Position numbers and translations under genes: made by a program. Of a DNA stretch of 64,000 nucleotides, positions 1 through 10,143 are shown one piece after another. The notes below the pieces were generated by a model. That model saw only the letters and a list, made by a program, of their open reading frames with translations, was not told the DNA's origin and did not search any database. Source of the stretch: Phytoamicus setariae (GTDB lineage: Bacteria > Pseudomonadota > Alphaproteobacteria > Rhizobiales > Rhizobiaceae); contig NZ_JAEQNC010000012.1 in the NCBI RefSeq assembly GCF_016722925.1, forward strand, positions 107,117-171,116, in the 5' to 3' direction. Each line of letters opens with the position of its first letter. Within the stretch, counting starts at the first letter, position 1.

Positions 1-405
1 GTAGTGCATAAAGATGATGTCGTTGTCGGCTGCGACATCCATCTCCGTCATGTTGGTACCGTAGTTGTAGCCGTTGATGATCACGGGCACGTTGAATCGG
101 TCGACGAGACGTTGCATCGCCTGGCTAACGAAGTCCGCGCCCATTTCCTTGGTGTCTTCGACATGGATCTCGACCGGCCGGCCGAGAATACCGCCGGCGG
201 CATTGATCTCCGCAGCCGCCAGCTCGAGGCCGTTCTTGAATTCGATGCCGTCGGCGGCGGAAATACCGGACATCGGCAAAGCCGAACCCACGGGAATGGG
301 CGTTGCATCCTGGGCCTGGGCGGTGCTGTTCAAATCGGCAAGGAGCATCCCGCCAGTGGCACCGGCTCCGAGAACTCCCTGTAGCATTGCACGTCTGTTG
401 ATCAT
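1..405 (-). CDS. ABC transporter substrate-binding protein, branched-chain amino acid/amide type (5' part only)
   Basis: The gene starts at ATG 405 and runs off the left edge, so only the first 135 residues are visible. The N-terminus has a twin-arginine-like leader (MINRRAMLQG followed by a small hydrophobic stretch ending near AQAQD). The mature part then reads IPVGSALPMSG, GLELAAAEINAAGGILGRPV and EDTKEMG, typical of periplasmic binding proteins of the LivK/amide/urea family (type I fold). It should bind a small polar ligand for an ABC importer whose other genes lie outside the window. An amidase gene ends at 456 just upstream on the same strand, which suggests an amide or amino-acid-derived ligand. 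The ligand itself cannot be read from the sequence. Confidence 0.85.
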   Translation of the reverse strand, partial: MINRRAMLQGVLGAGATGGMLLADLNSTAQAQDATPIPVGSALPMSGISAADGIEFKNGLELAAAEINAAGGILGRPVEIHVEDTKEMGADFVSQAMQRLVDRFNVPVIINGYNYGTNMTEMDVAADNDIIFMHY

Positions 406-455
406 AACGAGTACCCCTTATTTGTTGGTTTCATGCGTCATGTGTCGTTCTGTGC

Positions 456-1853
456 TTACCTGGAAACGATCTCCTCCAGGCGGGCGGCGGCGGAAAGAAC
501 AGAGGCGTCCTGCCCCCTCGCTCCGACGATCTGCAGACCGATAGGCAGTCCGGCGACAGTGACTCCGGCCGGTATCACTGCAGCGGGTTGTTGGCTGAGA
601 TTGATAGGGAAAGAGAACCCGGCCCATTCAGTCCAGCGCTTGAACTCTCCGCCAGTGGGCACTTCCAGCCCGGCCCCGAAGGCGGGCACCGCTGTGCCAG
701 GGGAAATCAGGTAGTCATAGTCGGCGAGCAGCTTGTCCATCGCCACGCCGAAATCGGCACGCCGGGCCTGGGCCGCCACCACCGCCGTCGAGCCGTATTG
801 GGCACCTTGTCTCGCGATATCGAGGAACCCCGGGTCGATGCCTGCCCGCTCCGTCTCCGGTACCATCGAGAGCCGCATCGCCGCACCGGAAAACCAGTGA
901 TGATGGAAAAGCGACAGCAGGTCGTCGCCGGGCAGGTCGATGGCTTCGACGGTCGCCCCGGCCGCGCTGAGTTTGCCAGCCACTCTTGCGATGGCCGCCT
1001 CGATTTCGGGATCGAGCGTCCCTGCCGCCGGCTTCGACCAATATCCCATGCGCTTGCCGGCAAGGTCGGCTTGCACCGCATCCAGCGGCGCCAGTGCGCC
1101 CACACCCTGGGACCAGTCGTTCAGGTCCCGCCCGGACATCGCCTTCAGCATGATCGCAGCGTCGGCGGCGCTACGCGTCATCGGCCCGATATGGGCCACA
1201 GTACCAAAACTGCTGGCCGGATAGGCTGGCACACGGCCGAATGTCGGCTTCAGCCCGACAACGCCGCAGAAGGAGGCAGGGATGCGGATCGAGCCGCCGC
1301 CATCGGTTCCGAGGTGAAACACACCGGCACCAACAGCTGCCGCCACTGCCGCGCCGCCCGAGGAACCGCCGGAGGTCTTTTCCGCGTTCCAGGGATTGCG
1401 TGTCACGCCAAAGAGCGCGCTGTCGGTGACTGCCTTCCAGCCGAATTCCGGCGTCGTCGTCTGGGCGATGAAGGTCAGACCCGCCTTGCGCATCAGTGCA
1501 ACGGAGGGGGCATCCCGGGAAAACGCCTGATCGGATGTGGTCGCGCTTCCGTAGCGCACGCTCCAGCCGTCGACCCAGACGATGTCCTTGATCGTCGTCG
1601 GCACGCCATCCGCTTCCGACAGCGGTTCGCCGGCGGCCCAGCGCCGTTCGGATTCCCGGGCGGAGTTGAGCGCGCCCTTGCTATCGACAAATGTGAAAGC
1701 ATTGAAATCAGAGTTGATCTCTTCGGCACGGTCAAGCGTCGCCTTCGCCACCTCGACCGGCGAGAGGCTGCGGCTGCGGTAGGCGGCCGCCAGTTGCGCG
1801 GCATCAAGAAGGCACAGCTCTCCCGCCCCTGCGAGAGGGTTCCTTGACGGCAT
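456..1853 (-). CDS. Amidase, amidase-signature family
   Basis: About 465 residues. The amidase-signature core is clear: [12 protein letters not shown] carries the catalytic Lys, and the Gly/Ser-rich stretch [16 protein letters not shown] carries the cis-Ser and nucleophilic Ser. The family (GatA, AtzF, acylamidases) hydrolyses amides to acid plus ammonia in the cytoplasm. An upstream ATG at 1931 is in frame, but ATG 1853 has a good ribosome-binding site (GAAGGAA, about 7 nt away) and better fits the family N-terminus ([22 protein letters not shown]). It lies 50 bp upstream of the binding-protein gene, so the two probably form an operon for an amide nutrient. A divergent LysR gene at 1992 is the likely regulator. 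GatA function is unlikely because no gatB/gatC is nearby. Confidence 0.9.
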   Translation of the reverse strand: MPSRNPLAGAGELCLLDAAQLAAAYRSRSLSPVEVAKATLDRAEEINSDFNAFTFVDSKGALNSARESERRWAAGEPLSEADGVPTTIKDIVWVDGWSVRYGSATTSDQAFSRDAPSVALMRKAGLTFIAQTTTPEFGWKAVTDSALFGVTRNPWNAEKTSGGSSGGAAVAAAVGAGVFHLGTDGGGSIRIPASFCGVVGLKPTFGRVPAYPASSFGTVAHIGPMTRSAADAAIMLKAMSGRDLNDWSQGVGALAPLDAVQADLAGKRMGYWSKPAAGTLDPEIEAAIARVAGKLSAAGATVEAIDLPGDDLLSLFHHHWFSGAAMRLSMVPETERAGIDPGFLDIARQGAQYGSTAVVAAQARRADFGVAMDKLLADYDYLISPGTAVPAFGAGLEVPTGGEFKRWTEWAGFSFPINLSQQPAAVIPAGVTVAGLPIGLQIVGARGQDASVLSAAARLEEIVSR

Positions 1854-1920
1854 ATCCGGTATTCCTTCGTTCGTTCCCGATCTGCTCTTGTGGGCAGATT
1901 CATTTGAATGGGCGTAGATT

Positions 1921-1936
1921 GGCGCTTTCAAGCGCC
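1921..1936 (-). promoter_or_regulatory. Short hairpin in the amidase leader
   Basis: GGCGCTT-TC-AAGCGCC is a perfect 7-bp stem with a 2-nt spacer, placed between the presumed LysR operator and the amidase start. It could be a regulator half-site or an RNA hairpin in the amidase leader. Its role is unknown. Confidence 0.35.
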
Positions 1937-1938
1937 TT

Positions 1939-1978
1939 CATAAAATGTATTCTTTCATATTACTTATTACATTTTATG
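1939..1978. promoter_or_regulatory. Candidate LysR operator: perfect 11-bp inverted repeat
   Basis: CATAAAATGTA (1939-1949) and TACATTTTATG (1968-1978) are exact reverse complements, 18 bp apart, in the AT-rich gap between the divergent amidase and LysR genes. LysR regulators usually bind dyads in such gaps, so this is the likely regulatory site. The assignment is by position and symmetry only. Confidence 0.6.
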
Positions 1979-1991
1979 GATATTATTCATC

Positions 1992-2948
1992 ATGAGGCTT
2001 AGCATCCGACAGTTGCGTTACGTCTGCGAAGTCGCGCGTCTGGGCAGCATTCAGGCTGCCTCCAAGGCCATGAACATCTCGCAATCTTCAATCCTTGCGG
2101 CCATCACGCAGGCGGAAGGCGATATGGGGGCACGCATTTTCGAGCGGCGCCCGTCCCGCGGCGTGCAGATCACCCCGGCTGGCGAGCGCTTCGTCAGCGC
2201 GGCCCGGATCATGCTGTCGGCAACAACCGAGTTCGACCGCGCGATCGGCGACCTTTCCGACCGTGTGCCGCAAGTCCTGCGCATCGGCTGCTTCGAGCCG
2301 TTCGGCGCACTTTTCATGCCGGAAATGCTGCGCCGCTATGTCGATCATGTCGGCGACGTGGAGATCGACCTCCTGGAGGGCAACCAGGTCCAGCTTCAGG
2401 CCTGGCTTGCCGAAGGTCTCATCGACCTCGCTATCCTCTACGATATCGGCGCGATCCCAACCGGTTCCATCACCCGCATCTGCAAGGTGCCTGCGCACGC
2501 GCTGCTGCATGCCGATGATCCGCTCGCCGAACGTGACGCTGTAACGCTCTCGGACCTCGCCACCCGCCCTTTCGTTCTTCTCGACATGCCCCAGACTGCT
2601 ACCTACCTGCTGACGCTTTTCGACATCCTGGCCAAGCGGCCGGAGGTGCGCTTTCGTACGCGATCCTACGAGACGGCGCGATCGGCCGTTGCCTCCGGCT
2701 TCGGCATGGCGATCCTGAACATGCGGCCGATCGGCAGGGCAACGACCGACGGCTTGGCGATCGCCCGCCGGCCAATCCTCGACGAACTGCCTCCGCCATC
2801 GGTCAGCATCCTCGATCTCTACGGCAATGCCAAGCCGCTCTTCGTGCGGCTTTTCATAGAAATCTGCCGTCGCTTTTTCCAGGAGGTCGGGCCGGAGAGG
2901 TTTTCGGTGACTACCAAGGACAAGCAGGGGGCGTTGATATGGCCCTGA
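1992..2948 (+). CDS. LysR-family transcriptional regulator
   Basis: 318 residues. The N-terminal winged helix-turn-helix is typical (LRYVCEVARLGSIQAASKAMNISQSSI, then ERRPSRGVQITPAGERFV). The rest fits the LysR effector-binding domain (LRIGCFEPFGALFMPEML, VASGFGMAILNM). It is transcribed divergently from the amidase across a 138-bp gap with a long inverted repeat, so it probably controls the amidase/binding-protein operon in response to the imported amide or its product. Confidence 0.9.
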   Translation: MRLSIRQLRYVCEVARLGSIQAASKAMNISQSSILAAITQAEGDMGARIFERRPSRGVQITPAGERFVSAARIMLSATTEFDRAIGDLSDRVPQVLRIGCFEPFGALFMPEMLRRYVDHVGDVEIDLLEGNQVQLQAWLAEGLIDLAILYDIGAIPTGSITRICKVPAHALLHADDPLAERDAVTLSDLATRPFVLLDMPQTATYLLTLFDILAKRPEVRFRTRSYETARSAVASGFGMAILNMRPIGRATTDGLAIARRPILDELPPPSVSILDLYGNAKPLFVRLFIEICRRFFQEVGPERFSVTTKDKQGALIWP

Positions 2949-2975
2949 TCGGGCGTTCAGCTCATCAAGCCACTG

Positions 2976-4832
2976 TCATTCGTCGATCCGCACCAAATGC
3001 CCCGGCGAGACTTCCCGGTAGCGTCGCTCGGGCGCAACGAAATCGAGGGGACGGATCGGCGTGCGCAGTTCGTTGATTGGCTGGTTTCGCCGCAGGTGCC
3101 TGCGGGACGGATCAGGCACGGTGACCGCTCCAATCAGCCTTTGTGTGTAGGTGTGTTGCGGCCGCTCAAGAATTTCCGCCCGCGGTCCTATTTCGACGAT
3201 CTCGCCAAGATACATCACAGCAATGCGATGGCTTATCCGCTCGACCACGGCGATGTCGTGCGAGATGAACAGGAATGCGATGCCCATCTTGTCCTGAATA
3301 TCCAGCAGCAGGTTCACCACTTGGGCTTTGACAGAGACATCCAGCGCCGAGACAGACTCGTCCGCGATGATCACCTTCGGATCCAGCATCAGCGCCCGGG
3401 CAATGCAAACGCGCTGGCGCTGCCCGCCCGAAAACTCATGCGGATAGCGCTCCAGCATCGATGGCGAGAGATCGACCTGCTCCATCAGCCTGGCGGCCTT
3501 GGCCCGAGCCTGATCCGCGCTTCCCAGCCCGTGTTCGCGGTACGGCTCCACCAGCGCGTCGCCGACCGTCATGCGCGGGTTCATGCTGGCGAGCGGATCC
3601 TGTGGAATCATCTGGATCTCGCAGCGCTTGCTGCGCATCGCTTCGGACGAAAGCTTGAACAGTTCGTCATTGCCAAGCCGCACGCTGCCGGTCGAGCTGC
3701 TATTCAACCGGATAATCGACTTGCCCGTGGTCGACTTGCCACAACCGGATTCGCCGACCAGCGACAGGGTTTCGCCCGCAAAAATCGAAAACGATACGTT
3801 TTCTACCGCATGCACGCGCGCAATGCGGCGATTGAGCATGCCGCCGCGGACATCGAAGCGCGTCACCAGGTTGCGTACATCCAGAAGCGGCTGGCTCATA
3901 TCCGGCTGCCGCTCAAGAGGCATCGGTGGATTGATCACGCCCGTTTGCATGTCGACTTCCGCAAACCGCAAAGGGGCCGGCTCGCCTTTCATGCTGCCTA
4001 GCGTCGACACGCTCGCCAGAAGTGCACGTGTATAGATTTCACGCGGATTGGCGAACACCTCTGCTGTCAGCCCCTGCTCGACCGGATTGCCGCGATACAT
4101 CACCACTGTCCGATCCGCCATTTCCGCCACCACTCCCATATCATGGGTGATGAACAGCATGGCCATGCCGTACTCGGCCTGCAGATCCTTCAGCAGATCG
4201 AGGATTTCTCCCTGTACGGTCACGTCCAGCGCTGTGGTCGGCTCGTCGGCAATCAGCAATTTCGGGCGCGACGCAAGAGCCATCGCAATCATGACGCGCT
4301 GGCGCATCCCGCCTGAAAAAGCATGCGGATAGTCGTCCATGCGTTGCGCTGCGTTCGGAATGCGAACTCGCTCAAGCAGGGCGATCGCCTCGTTGCGCGC
4401 CTCGGTCTTCGACAACCTGCGGTGCGAGGTCAGCGCCTCGATGATCTGGTCACCCACCCGATGGATCGGATGCAGACTGGTCATCGGTTCCTGGAAGATC
4501 ATCGCGACCGTCTGGCCACGAATATCCCGGATCATCCCCGCCTCGTCGAGTTTGAGGATATCCTTTCCGTCCAGAATGATCTCGCCTTCCAGTCTGCTGG
4601 TCGCAGGATCGAGCAGCCGCATGATCGATAGCGACGTCACGCTCTTGCCCGAACCGGATTCCCCGACCAGCGCCACTGTTTCACCGGTGGCGATATCGAA
4701 GGACAGGTCCTTGACGACACGGTTCCACTTGCCCCGCGACCCCAGGAAAGAGACGTTCAGATTGCGGAGAGACAGCATTGCGCCCTTATTCTGCGCCGGC
4801 CCGCCGGCGTCTTCTTTCAAGGCCACGTTCAT
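2976..4832 (-). CDS. Dipeptide/oligopeptide ABC transporter, fused double ATP-binding protein (DppD-DppF type)
   Basis: About 618 residues with two complete ABC ATPase halves. The first has Walker A GESGSGKS, signature FSGGMRQR and Walker B LLIADEP; the second has [17 protein letters not shown] and VIIADES. This fusion (GsiA-like) replaces separate DppD and DppF subunits and powers import of peptides through the two permeases just upstream. ATG 4832 overlaps the stop of the upstream permease (ATGA), which indicates translational coupling; I prefer it over the in-frame ATG at 4865. It is the last gene of the peptide-importer operon. Confidence 0.93.
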   Translation of the reverse strand: MNVALKEDAGGPAQNKGAMLSLRNLNVSFLGSRGKWNRVVKDLSFDIATGETVALVGESGSGKSVTSLSIMRLLDPATSRLEGEIILDGKDILKLDEAGMIRDIRGQTVAMIFQEPMTSLHPIHRVGDQIIEALTSHRRLSKTEARNEAIALLERVRIPNAAQRMDDYPHAFSGGMRQRVMIAMALASRPKLLIADEPTTALDVTVQGEILDLLKDLQAEYGMAMLFITHDMGVVAEMADRTVVMYRGNPVEQGLTAEVFANPREIYTRALLASVSTLGSMKGEPAPLRFAEVDMQTGVINPPMPLERQPDMSQPLLDVRNLVTRFDVRGGMLNRRIARVHAVENVSFSIFAGETLSLVGESGCGKSTTGKSIIRLNSSSTGSVRLGNDELFKLSSEAMRSKRCEIQMIPQDPLASMNPRMTVGDALVEPYREHGLGSADQARAKAARLMEQVDLSPSMLERYPHEFSGGQRQRVCIARALMLDPKVIIADESVSALDVSVKAQVVNLLLDIQDKMGIAFLFISHDIAVVERISHRIAVMYLGEIVEIGPRAEILERPQHTYTQRLIGAVTVPDPSRRHLRRNQPINELRTPIRPLDFVAPERRYREVSPGHLVRIDE

Positions 4833-5800
4833 GCCCGCCTCATTCTCGGATCGATCAGGATACATACGAGATCGACCAGTGCATTGGCGACCACCACGAA
4901 GAAGGAGGCATAAAGCACCGTCGTCATGATCATCGGCAGGTCGAGCACCTTGAGCGCCTGATAGGTCAGGCGGCCGACGCCATTGATGCCGAACACCACC
5001 TCCGTCAGCACCGCCGCCCCCCCGACGAGCACACCGAAATCCATGCCGAACATGATGACGATGGGAATGATGGCGCTACGGGTCGCATGCTTCAAAAGTA
5101 CTTTGCGGCCGCTCAGCCCCTTGGCGCGAGCGGTCCGGATGAAATCCTCATGATAGGTTTCGATAATGCCGGTCCTCAGCATCCGCCCGTAAAGGCCGAT
5201 ATAGAGGAAGGCCAGCGTCAGCCAGGGAAAGATCATCGATTTAAGCCACAAACCGGGATCTTCTGACAATGGCGTATAGCCAAGCGCCGGAACCCAGGAA
5301 AAGGCCCATGTATTGTGGAGCCGGCTCTGGGTCACCAGGTTCACCATTTCGCCGACCCAGAAGACGGGCATGGCGACGGCCATCATCGAAATGCCCATCA
5401 GGAGTTTGTCCGGCCACCGGTCCTTGAAGGCTGCCGCGAGGATACCTGTCAAGGTGCCTCCGAGCATCCAGAAGATTGCCGCGCCTGTAACCAGCGAGAG
5501 CGTCGCGGGCGCAGCTGCCACGACAGCGGGAATGATCTCCTGGCCGCGGTTCGCGAAGGAGGTAAGATCCTGCGTGACGAACAGCCGCTTCATCATCAGC
5601 CCGTATTGGACGTAGATCGGCCGGTCGAAACCGAAATCCTTGCGGACGGCCTCGACGGTTTCCTGCGCGGCGTTGCGGCCGGCGATGCGTGCGGCCGGAT
5701 CCGAGCCCGGCGTGGCGAAAAAGATCAGGAAGGTGATGACGGAAAGCCCGAACATCACCACCACCATGCGCAACAAGCGTGAAACAATTGCAGCGAGCAT
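4829..5800 (-). CDS. Dipeptide/oligopeptide ABC transporter permease (DppB type)
   Basis: 323 residues. The N-terminal membrane helix RLLRMVVVMFGLSVITFLIFF and the inner-membrane permease loop (ARAKGLSGRKVLLKHATRSAIIPIV) are characteristic of the DppB/OppB family. About six membrane segments can be seen. It pairs with the DppC-type permease whose stop lies 3 bp upstream, and it overlaps the ATPase gene by 4 bp. Specificity within di/oligopeptides or related compounds cannot be told. Confidence 0.93.
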   Translation of the reverse strand: MLAAIVSRLLRMVVVMFGLSVITFLIFFATPGSDPAARIAGRNAAQETVEAVRKDFGFDRPIYVQYGLMMKRLFVTQDLTSFANRGQEIIPAVVAAAPATLSLVTGAAIFWMLGGTLTGILAAAFKDRWPDKLLMGISMMAVAMPVFWVGEMVNLVTQSRLHNTWAFSWVPALGYTPLSEDPGLWLKSMIFPWLTLAFLYIGLYGRMLRTGIIETYHEDFIRTARAKGLSGRKVLLKHATRSAIIPIVIMFGMDFGVLVGGAAVLTEVVFGINGVGRLTYQALKVLDLPMIMTTVLYASFFVVVANALVDLVCILIDPRMRRA

Positions 5801-5803
5801 ATC

Positions 5804-6847
5804 TCAGCGTCCCCGTGCGGATTTGGGATCGAGAACGTCGCGCAGCACGTCACCCAGAAGGTTGAGCAGCAGGACCGTCGCCATGATTGCGATGCCCGGC
5901 GCCATGGAAACCACCGGGCGTGAATAAAGCAGGGATTGACCATCCTGCAGGATGGTGCCCCAGCTTGCGTTCGGCGGCTGTACGCCCACCGACAGGAAGG
6001 ACAGCGAGCTTTCCGTAACGATGTTGAGCGCCATCAGCATTGGCGCAAAGACAATCAGCGTCGTGGAAACATTCGGCAGAATGTGCTTCCACAGGATGCG
6101 CGACGGACGGATGCCCAGTCCCCGCGCTGCCAGAATGAATTCGCTCTGGTTCAGGGCAAGCACCCGGCCCCGGATCGGTCGTGCGACATAAGGCACGTAG
6201 ACAAGACCAATGATGAGGATCGGCACGATCAGGCTGCTCGACGATATCTCGAACGGGCCGATGGCAAGGCTTCGGCCAATCATCACAATGGAAAGCGAGA
6301 TGGCCAGAAGATAGACAGGAAAGGCCCAGATGATATCGATGACATTGGAAAGCACGCCATCCACCAAGCCGCCCAGATAACCGGCGGCAATACCGACGAC
6401 CGCTGCAACCAACAGGCACAGCACCGTCGAGGCGCCGGCGATCAACAGGGAATTGCGACCACCGTAGAACAGCCGCGCGGCGACGTCGCGCCCCTGCGCG
6501 TCCGCGCCAAGGAAATATTGTCCACCCCAGGTGGGACCGATCGGGGTGACGCCGAGGCCCAGTCCTTCCGTCGATTGCTGCATGACCGGAACGCGCTTGC
6601 CGTCCAGTTCGATTTTCGCCGAAAGACCGGAGCGGAAAGGATCCGCCTTGGACACATATTTGGCGTAGACCGGCGCCATCAGCGTGGCAATGACAATCAG
6701 CAGGAGAAGGCTTGCCGATATCACGGCGGTGGGGCTCGCCAGCAGCCCTTCGAGGACACGCCTCCAGGGCCCCCGACGTGACCATCCTTCATCCCCGGCC
6801 GAAACGGCCGGGGACAGAGCGGTCTGCTCGTTCGATGGGATCGTCAT
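5804..6847 (-). CDS. Dipeptide/oligopeptide ABC transporter permease (DppC type)
   Basis: About 347 residues. A cytoplasmic N-terminus is followed by a hydrophobic helix, a substantial periplasmic loop, and the permease core (GADAQGRDVAARLFYGGRNSL near the middle, then ARGLGIRPSRILWKHILPNV, the ATPase-contact loop). ATG 6847 (MTIPSNEQ) overlaps the 3' end region of the binding-protein gene by a few bases upstream; a longer in-frame ORF to 7003 lies inside that gene and is rejected. Part of the operon 9519-2976. Confidence 0.92.
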   Translation of the reverse strand: MTIPSNEQTALSPAVSAGDEGWSRRGPWRRVLEGLLASPTAVISASLLLLIVIATLMAPVYAKYVSKADPFRSGLSAKIELDGKRVPVMQQSTEGLGLGVTPIGPTWGGQYFLGADAQGRDVAARLFYGGRNSLLIAGASTVLCLLVAAVVGIAAGYLGGLVDGVLSNVIDIIWAFPVYLLAISLSIVMIGRSLAIGPFEISSSSLIVPILIIGLVYVPYVARPIRGRVLALNQSEFILAARGLGIRPSRILWKHILPNVSTTLIVFAPMLMALNIVTESSLSFLSVGVQPPNASWGTILQDGQSLLYSRPVVSMAPGIAIMATVLLLNLLGDVLRDVLDPKSARGR

Positions 6848-6852
6848 TTCCT

Positions 6853-8547
6853 TCACTGAACCCAGGAGTTCCCGACCAGCCAATGGAACTGGCTGGAGAA
6901 CTGGTAGTTGCCCAGGCGCTTGGAGTTCAGATCGACATCCTTCGGCGTGAAGAGCGGAACGGCCGGAGCCAGCGCCATCATGTCGTGGTCGATCTTGCCC
7001 CATTCCTTGTTCGCCGCTTCCGGATCGGTTGCGGCCAGCGCCATCGCGGCCTTCATGCGATCATCAAGCGATTTGTCGCAAATGCCCGACATGTTGACCG
7101 AAGAATCCGAACCGGGCGTGAAGCTGTCACAACCGAACAGCACATTCAGGAAGTTCGAAGGCGCGGGATAATCCTGATACCACTGCGTCACCGAAATCTG
7201 CACTTTGTTGTTGGTGTTCTGGATATAGGTGAACTGGATATCGCCCGAGATGGATTGAACGGTGGCGTCGTATCCGAGATCGGAAAGTACCGTCTGCAGA
7301 TAGGTGCCGACAGCGCGCGATGTTGCGGTGTCGTCGCTGACGACGGTCACCTTCTGGCCCTTGGTGCCGGATTCCTCGACCAGCGCATGCGCCTTGTCCA
7401 TGTCCGGAGCGCTCCAATCCGTGCCGGGGTTTGCGGTGTAATCGCAATGGGGATCGTGGCCTGGCATATCTGGCGGCAGGATGGTGCAAACCGGCGACGC
7501 CAGGGCGGGTCCGCCGAACAGCGAAACGAGCGCATCGCGATCAACAGCATAGTTCAGTGCCTGACGCACCCGCACGTCGTTGAACGGCGCGAGATTGGTG
7601 TTCATGGGCGCATACCACCAGGCGTTCAGCGGCGAAACGCGCAGCAGGTCGGGATTGCTGACGCTCAGTTCCGCAAGACGGTCCGTCGGCACCGGCTCGT
7701 ACATCCAGTCAGCCTGACCATTGAGGATGGCGTTAACAGCCGCTTCCTCGGTACCGCCGAAGGTATATTCGATACGGTCCGGATAGCCCTTGGGCTGGGC
7801 TTCCTTGCTCCATTCTTTGAAGTTTGGATTGCGAACCATGATGAGCGAGGCGTTGGGATCGTAGCTTTCGAACATGTAGGCGCCCGTGCCGGGGATCGGT
7901 GCGTTGCCGGCATCCTTTGCCACTGTGTCGGCGGGCATGATCGCCGCATGCGGCACCGCAAGCTTGTAGAGGAACTCCGCATCCGGCGCTACGAGATTAA
8001 TCGTTACCGTATTGTTGGCGGCATCGCCAACAACGCCACCTTCGAGCGTGCAGGTTTCGGCTGCCGCGAGGCATTTGTCAGCGCCCACGATGCCGCTGTA
8101 GAAACTGCCTGAAGTCGGGCTACGCACCTTGAAGATACGCTGGAAGGACGCCACGACGTCGTCGACCGTCAGGTCCTTGCCATTCGAGAACTTGATACCC
8201 TTCCGCAGCTTGAAGGTGTAGCTCCGACCGTCGCTGGAAAGCGTCGGCATGTCCTCGGCCAGATCCGGTACAACCTCGGCGCTTTGCGGACCGGCAACCT
8301 TCTTGAAGGTCATCAAGCCGTCATGGGTGTAGAGATAAAGCTGCCAGTAGCGCGCCGTATAATTGATGTGCGGATCAAGCGTTCCCTCTGAGGACACGCC
8401 GAGCAGCTTCATTGTGCCGCCGTAGTGGGCGGCGTCGGCATCCTGCGCCTGCGCCGGCTGGAAAGCCACGCATAGCGCAAGCGCTGTCGCGCTGAGAAAC
8501 ACACGGCTGCGCGCAGCAAGACCGGTCAGCATTTGGGTTCTGTCCAT
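6853..8547 (-). CDS. Periplasmic dipeptide/oligopeptide-binding protein (SBP family 5)
   Basis: About 564 residues. A signal peptide is evident (ARSRVFLSATALALCVAFQPAQAQ), followed by the family-5 pattern: LDPHINYTARYW, the LAEDMPTLSSDGRSYTFKLR block, GTGAYMFESYDP and a C-terminal region rich in aromatic residues. It captures the substrate for the DppBC-type permeases. ATG 8547 has a GGGAG ribosome-binding site 6 nt upstream; the in-frame ATG at 8580 has none. Family 5 also includes nickel, glutathione and opine binders, so peptide is the default rather than a proven ligand. The adjacent peptidase-like hydrolase and the divergent M17 aminopeptidase support peptides or amino-acid amides. Confidence 0.9.
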   Translation of the reverse strand: MDRTQMLTGLAARSRVFLSATALALCVAFQPAQAQDADAAHYGGTMKLLGVSSEGTLDPHINYTARYWQLYLYTHDGLMTFKKVAGPQSAEVVPDLAEDMPTLSSDGRSYTFKLRKGIKFSNGKDLTVDDVVASFQRIFKVRSPTSGSFYSGIVGADKCLAAAETCTLEGGVVGDAANNTVTINLVAPDAEFLYKLAVPHAAIMPADTVAKDAGNAPIPGTGAYMFESYDPNASLIMVRNPNFKEWSKEAQPKGYPDRIEYTFGGTEEAAVNAILNGQADWMYEPVPTDRLAELSVSNPDLLRVSPLNAWWYAPMNTNLAPFNDVRVRQALNYAVDRDALVSLFGGPALASPVCTILPPDMPGHDPHCDYTANPGTDWSAPDMDKAHALVEESGTKGQKVTVVSDDTATSRAVGTYLQTVLSDLGYDATVQSISGDIQFTYIQNTNNKVQISVTQWYQDYPAPSNFLNVLFGCDSFTPGSDSSVNMSGICDKSLDDRMKAAMALAATDPEAANKEWGKIDHDMMALAPAVPLFTPKDVDLNSKRLGNYQFSSQFHWLVGNSWVQ

Positions 8548-8625
8548 ATTGTTCTCCCTCTTGGGTTGCAAACTTATCAATACGTCTTTGTTCCATCCCC
8601 GACCGGAGGCCGGGAAAATTACGCC

Positions 8626-9519
8626 CTATTTCTTATCGCACTCCAGCAGGAAGTCGCCGACCAACTTCATGCAATCATCGAATTCCTCGACATGGGGCAT
8701 GTGGCTGGAATTCGGAAAGATGTGCCAGCGCACGTCGGGGATGTGCTCCGCGAAAGGTCGCACCGTCGCTGGTGTCGCCTCGTCGTACGCACCGGAGATG
8801 AGCAGCGTGGGTACGTCGACCAGACGCAGCCGATCAATCGCGGTCCAATCCTTGAGAGTTCCGGTAATATGAAACTCGTTGGGACCGATCATCAGATTAT
8901 AGACATGCGAGTCTTCATCCATCGCATTGTGCGTGCGCTGCACCGCCGCGGGTGCCGGATCAAGACGGCAAACATGTCGGAGGTTGAATACCTTGGTTGC
9001 TTCGACGTAATCGGGGTGTGTAGTGGAATTCGCAGCTTCGTGATGCGACAAAACTGCCTGGACATCGGCGGGCAAGGCAGCGCGCAAACGCCCGGTCTCC
9101 TCGATCCATAATGGCATCGAGGCGGGACTGTCGGCCAGGATCAGCGCCTTCAGCCCTTCAGGCCGACTGATGGCGAATTCCGCCCCCATCATTCCACCCC
9201 AGGACTGCCCCAGAAGATAATAGCGCTCACCGATACCAAGGTGGTCGATCAGGTTGCGCAGTTCGTCGAGGAACAGGTCGACTGTCCAGAACTCGGCCCC
9301 CTCTTCCGGCAGCCGTGTCGAGCGGCCATTTCCAATCTGGTCATAATGGATAACAGCGCGCCCGGCTTCGGACAGCGCCTTGAAACTGTCGACGTAGTCA
9401 TGGGTGCAGCCCGGCCCACCATGGGCGACGATCAGAGGCGTGGCACCTGCGAGATCGCCCGTGACCCGGTACCACGTGCGGTAATCGCCAAATCGCGCAA
9501 GACCCTCAACGGCTCCCAT
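8626..9519 (-). CDS. Alpha/beta hydrolase, proline iminopeptidase / L-amino-acid amidase family
   Basis: About 297 residues. It has the peptidase S33 hallmarks: oxyanion motif HGGPGCTHDY, nucleophile elbow GQSWGG (catalytic Ser), and a C-terminal block with the acid (ISGAYDEATP) and His (NSSHMPHVEEF). Relatives remove N-terminal residues from short peptides or hydrolyse amino-acid amides, in line with its place as first gene of a peptide-importer operon. I chose ATG 9519, with GGGGA 6 nt upstream; ATGs at 9525 and 9564 are also in frame. There is no signal peptide, so it probably acts in the cytoplasm. Confidence 0.88.
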   Translation of the reverse strand: MGAVEGLARFGDYRTWYRVTGDLAGATPLIVAHGGPGCTHDYVDSFKALSEAGRAVIHYDQIGNGRSTRLPEEGAEFWTVDLFLDELRNLIDHLGIGERYYLLGQSWGGMMGAEFAISRPEGLKALILADSPASMPLWIEETGRLRAALPADVQAVLSHHEAANSTTHPDYVEATKVFNLRHVCRLDPAPAAVQRTHNAMDEDSHVYNLMIGPNEFHITGTLKDWTAIDRLRLVDVPTLLISGAYDEATPATVRPFAEHIPDVRWHIFPNSSHMPHVEEFDDCMKLVGDFLLECDKK

Positions 9520-10143
9520 CAGCATTCCCCACTTCACAATATTCAGAGACGGCCAAATGGCCAAGAAAATGGAGATTGCCGCACCATCTGGATGATGTCC
9601 TCCAGAGGAGAGAAGCGTTTCAAACCTCCTTCACGGAAGCGACTGCCGAACAATGCTAGGTTCACCTCGCCACGACTGTCGATACCCATGCGCGCACCCG
9701 GTTCCGATCGTGGATAATCGCTGGTTGCCCTGCCTATGCCAACCTCATGCCCCAGTCCGGGGAGCCAGATGAACAGTGGATCGATCGCAGCTTCAAGCTT
9801 AAAAAAACTAAAGAAATTCATTTGATGCATAAAATAGTCAACACACAGGAATTACAAGCGGCCAAGCCGGCGTGAGCAGAGTTTTCGGTATAAATTTTTG
9901 CGCTTGCCACGACATCGCCTGTCGTGACATCGGCTGCCGGGAAAGGCGAAAACGTCTTGTCGCGCTGCCTGCCGCATCCGACGCTCGGGCCTGCACTGTG
10001 GATTCGACACTCCGAGTCTGATGGCTTGAGGCGGGGAACGCCGCCCTCTTCACAAATTTCAATAGCGGCCAGGACATCCCCTTTCCAATGGCTATCGCCA
10101 AGTCTATGACGATGCCCAGCACGAACAACCACAAGGTACGGGA
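9520..10143. other. Intergenic region between divergent peptide-utilisation genes
   Basis: About 620 bp between the S33 hydrolase and the aminopeptidase. It has a 95-codon ORF (9543-9830, minus) and overlapping ORFs near 9818-10156 (minus), but I recognise no family and see no convincing ribosome-binding site. Part of it must carry the divergent promoters. The ORFs may be chance or decayed sequence. Confidence 0.4.

Noticed and set aside
588..1847. 419-codon plus-strand open frame opposite the amidase
   Set aside because: Antisense to a clear amidase-signature gene; no family pattern and composition typical of a GC-rich shadow frame.
6790..6815. GC-rich palindrome CCGGCCG-AAA-CGGCCGG as a terminator
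   Set aside because: Lies inside the coding region of the DppC-type permease near its start and has no T-run.
9543..9830. 95-codon minus-strand ORF between the S33 hydrolase and the aminopeptidase
   Set aside because: No family resemblance or convincing ribosome-binding site; listed only within the intergenic note.
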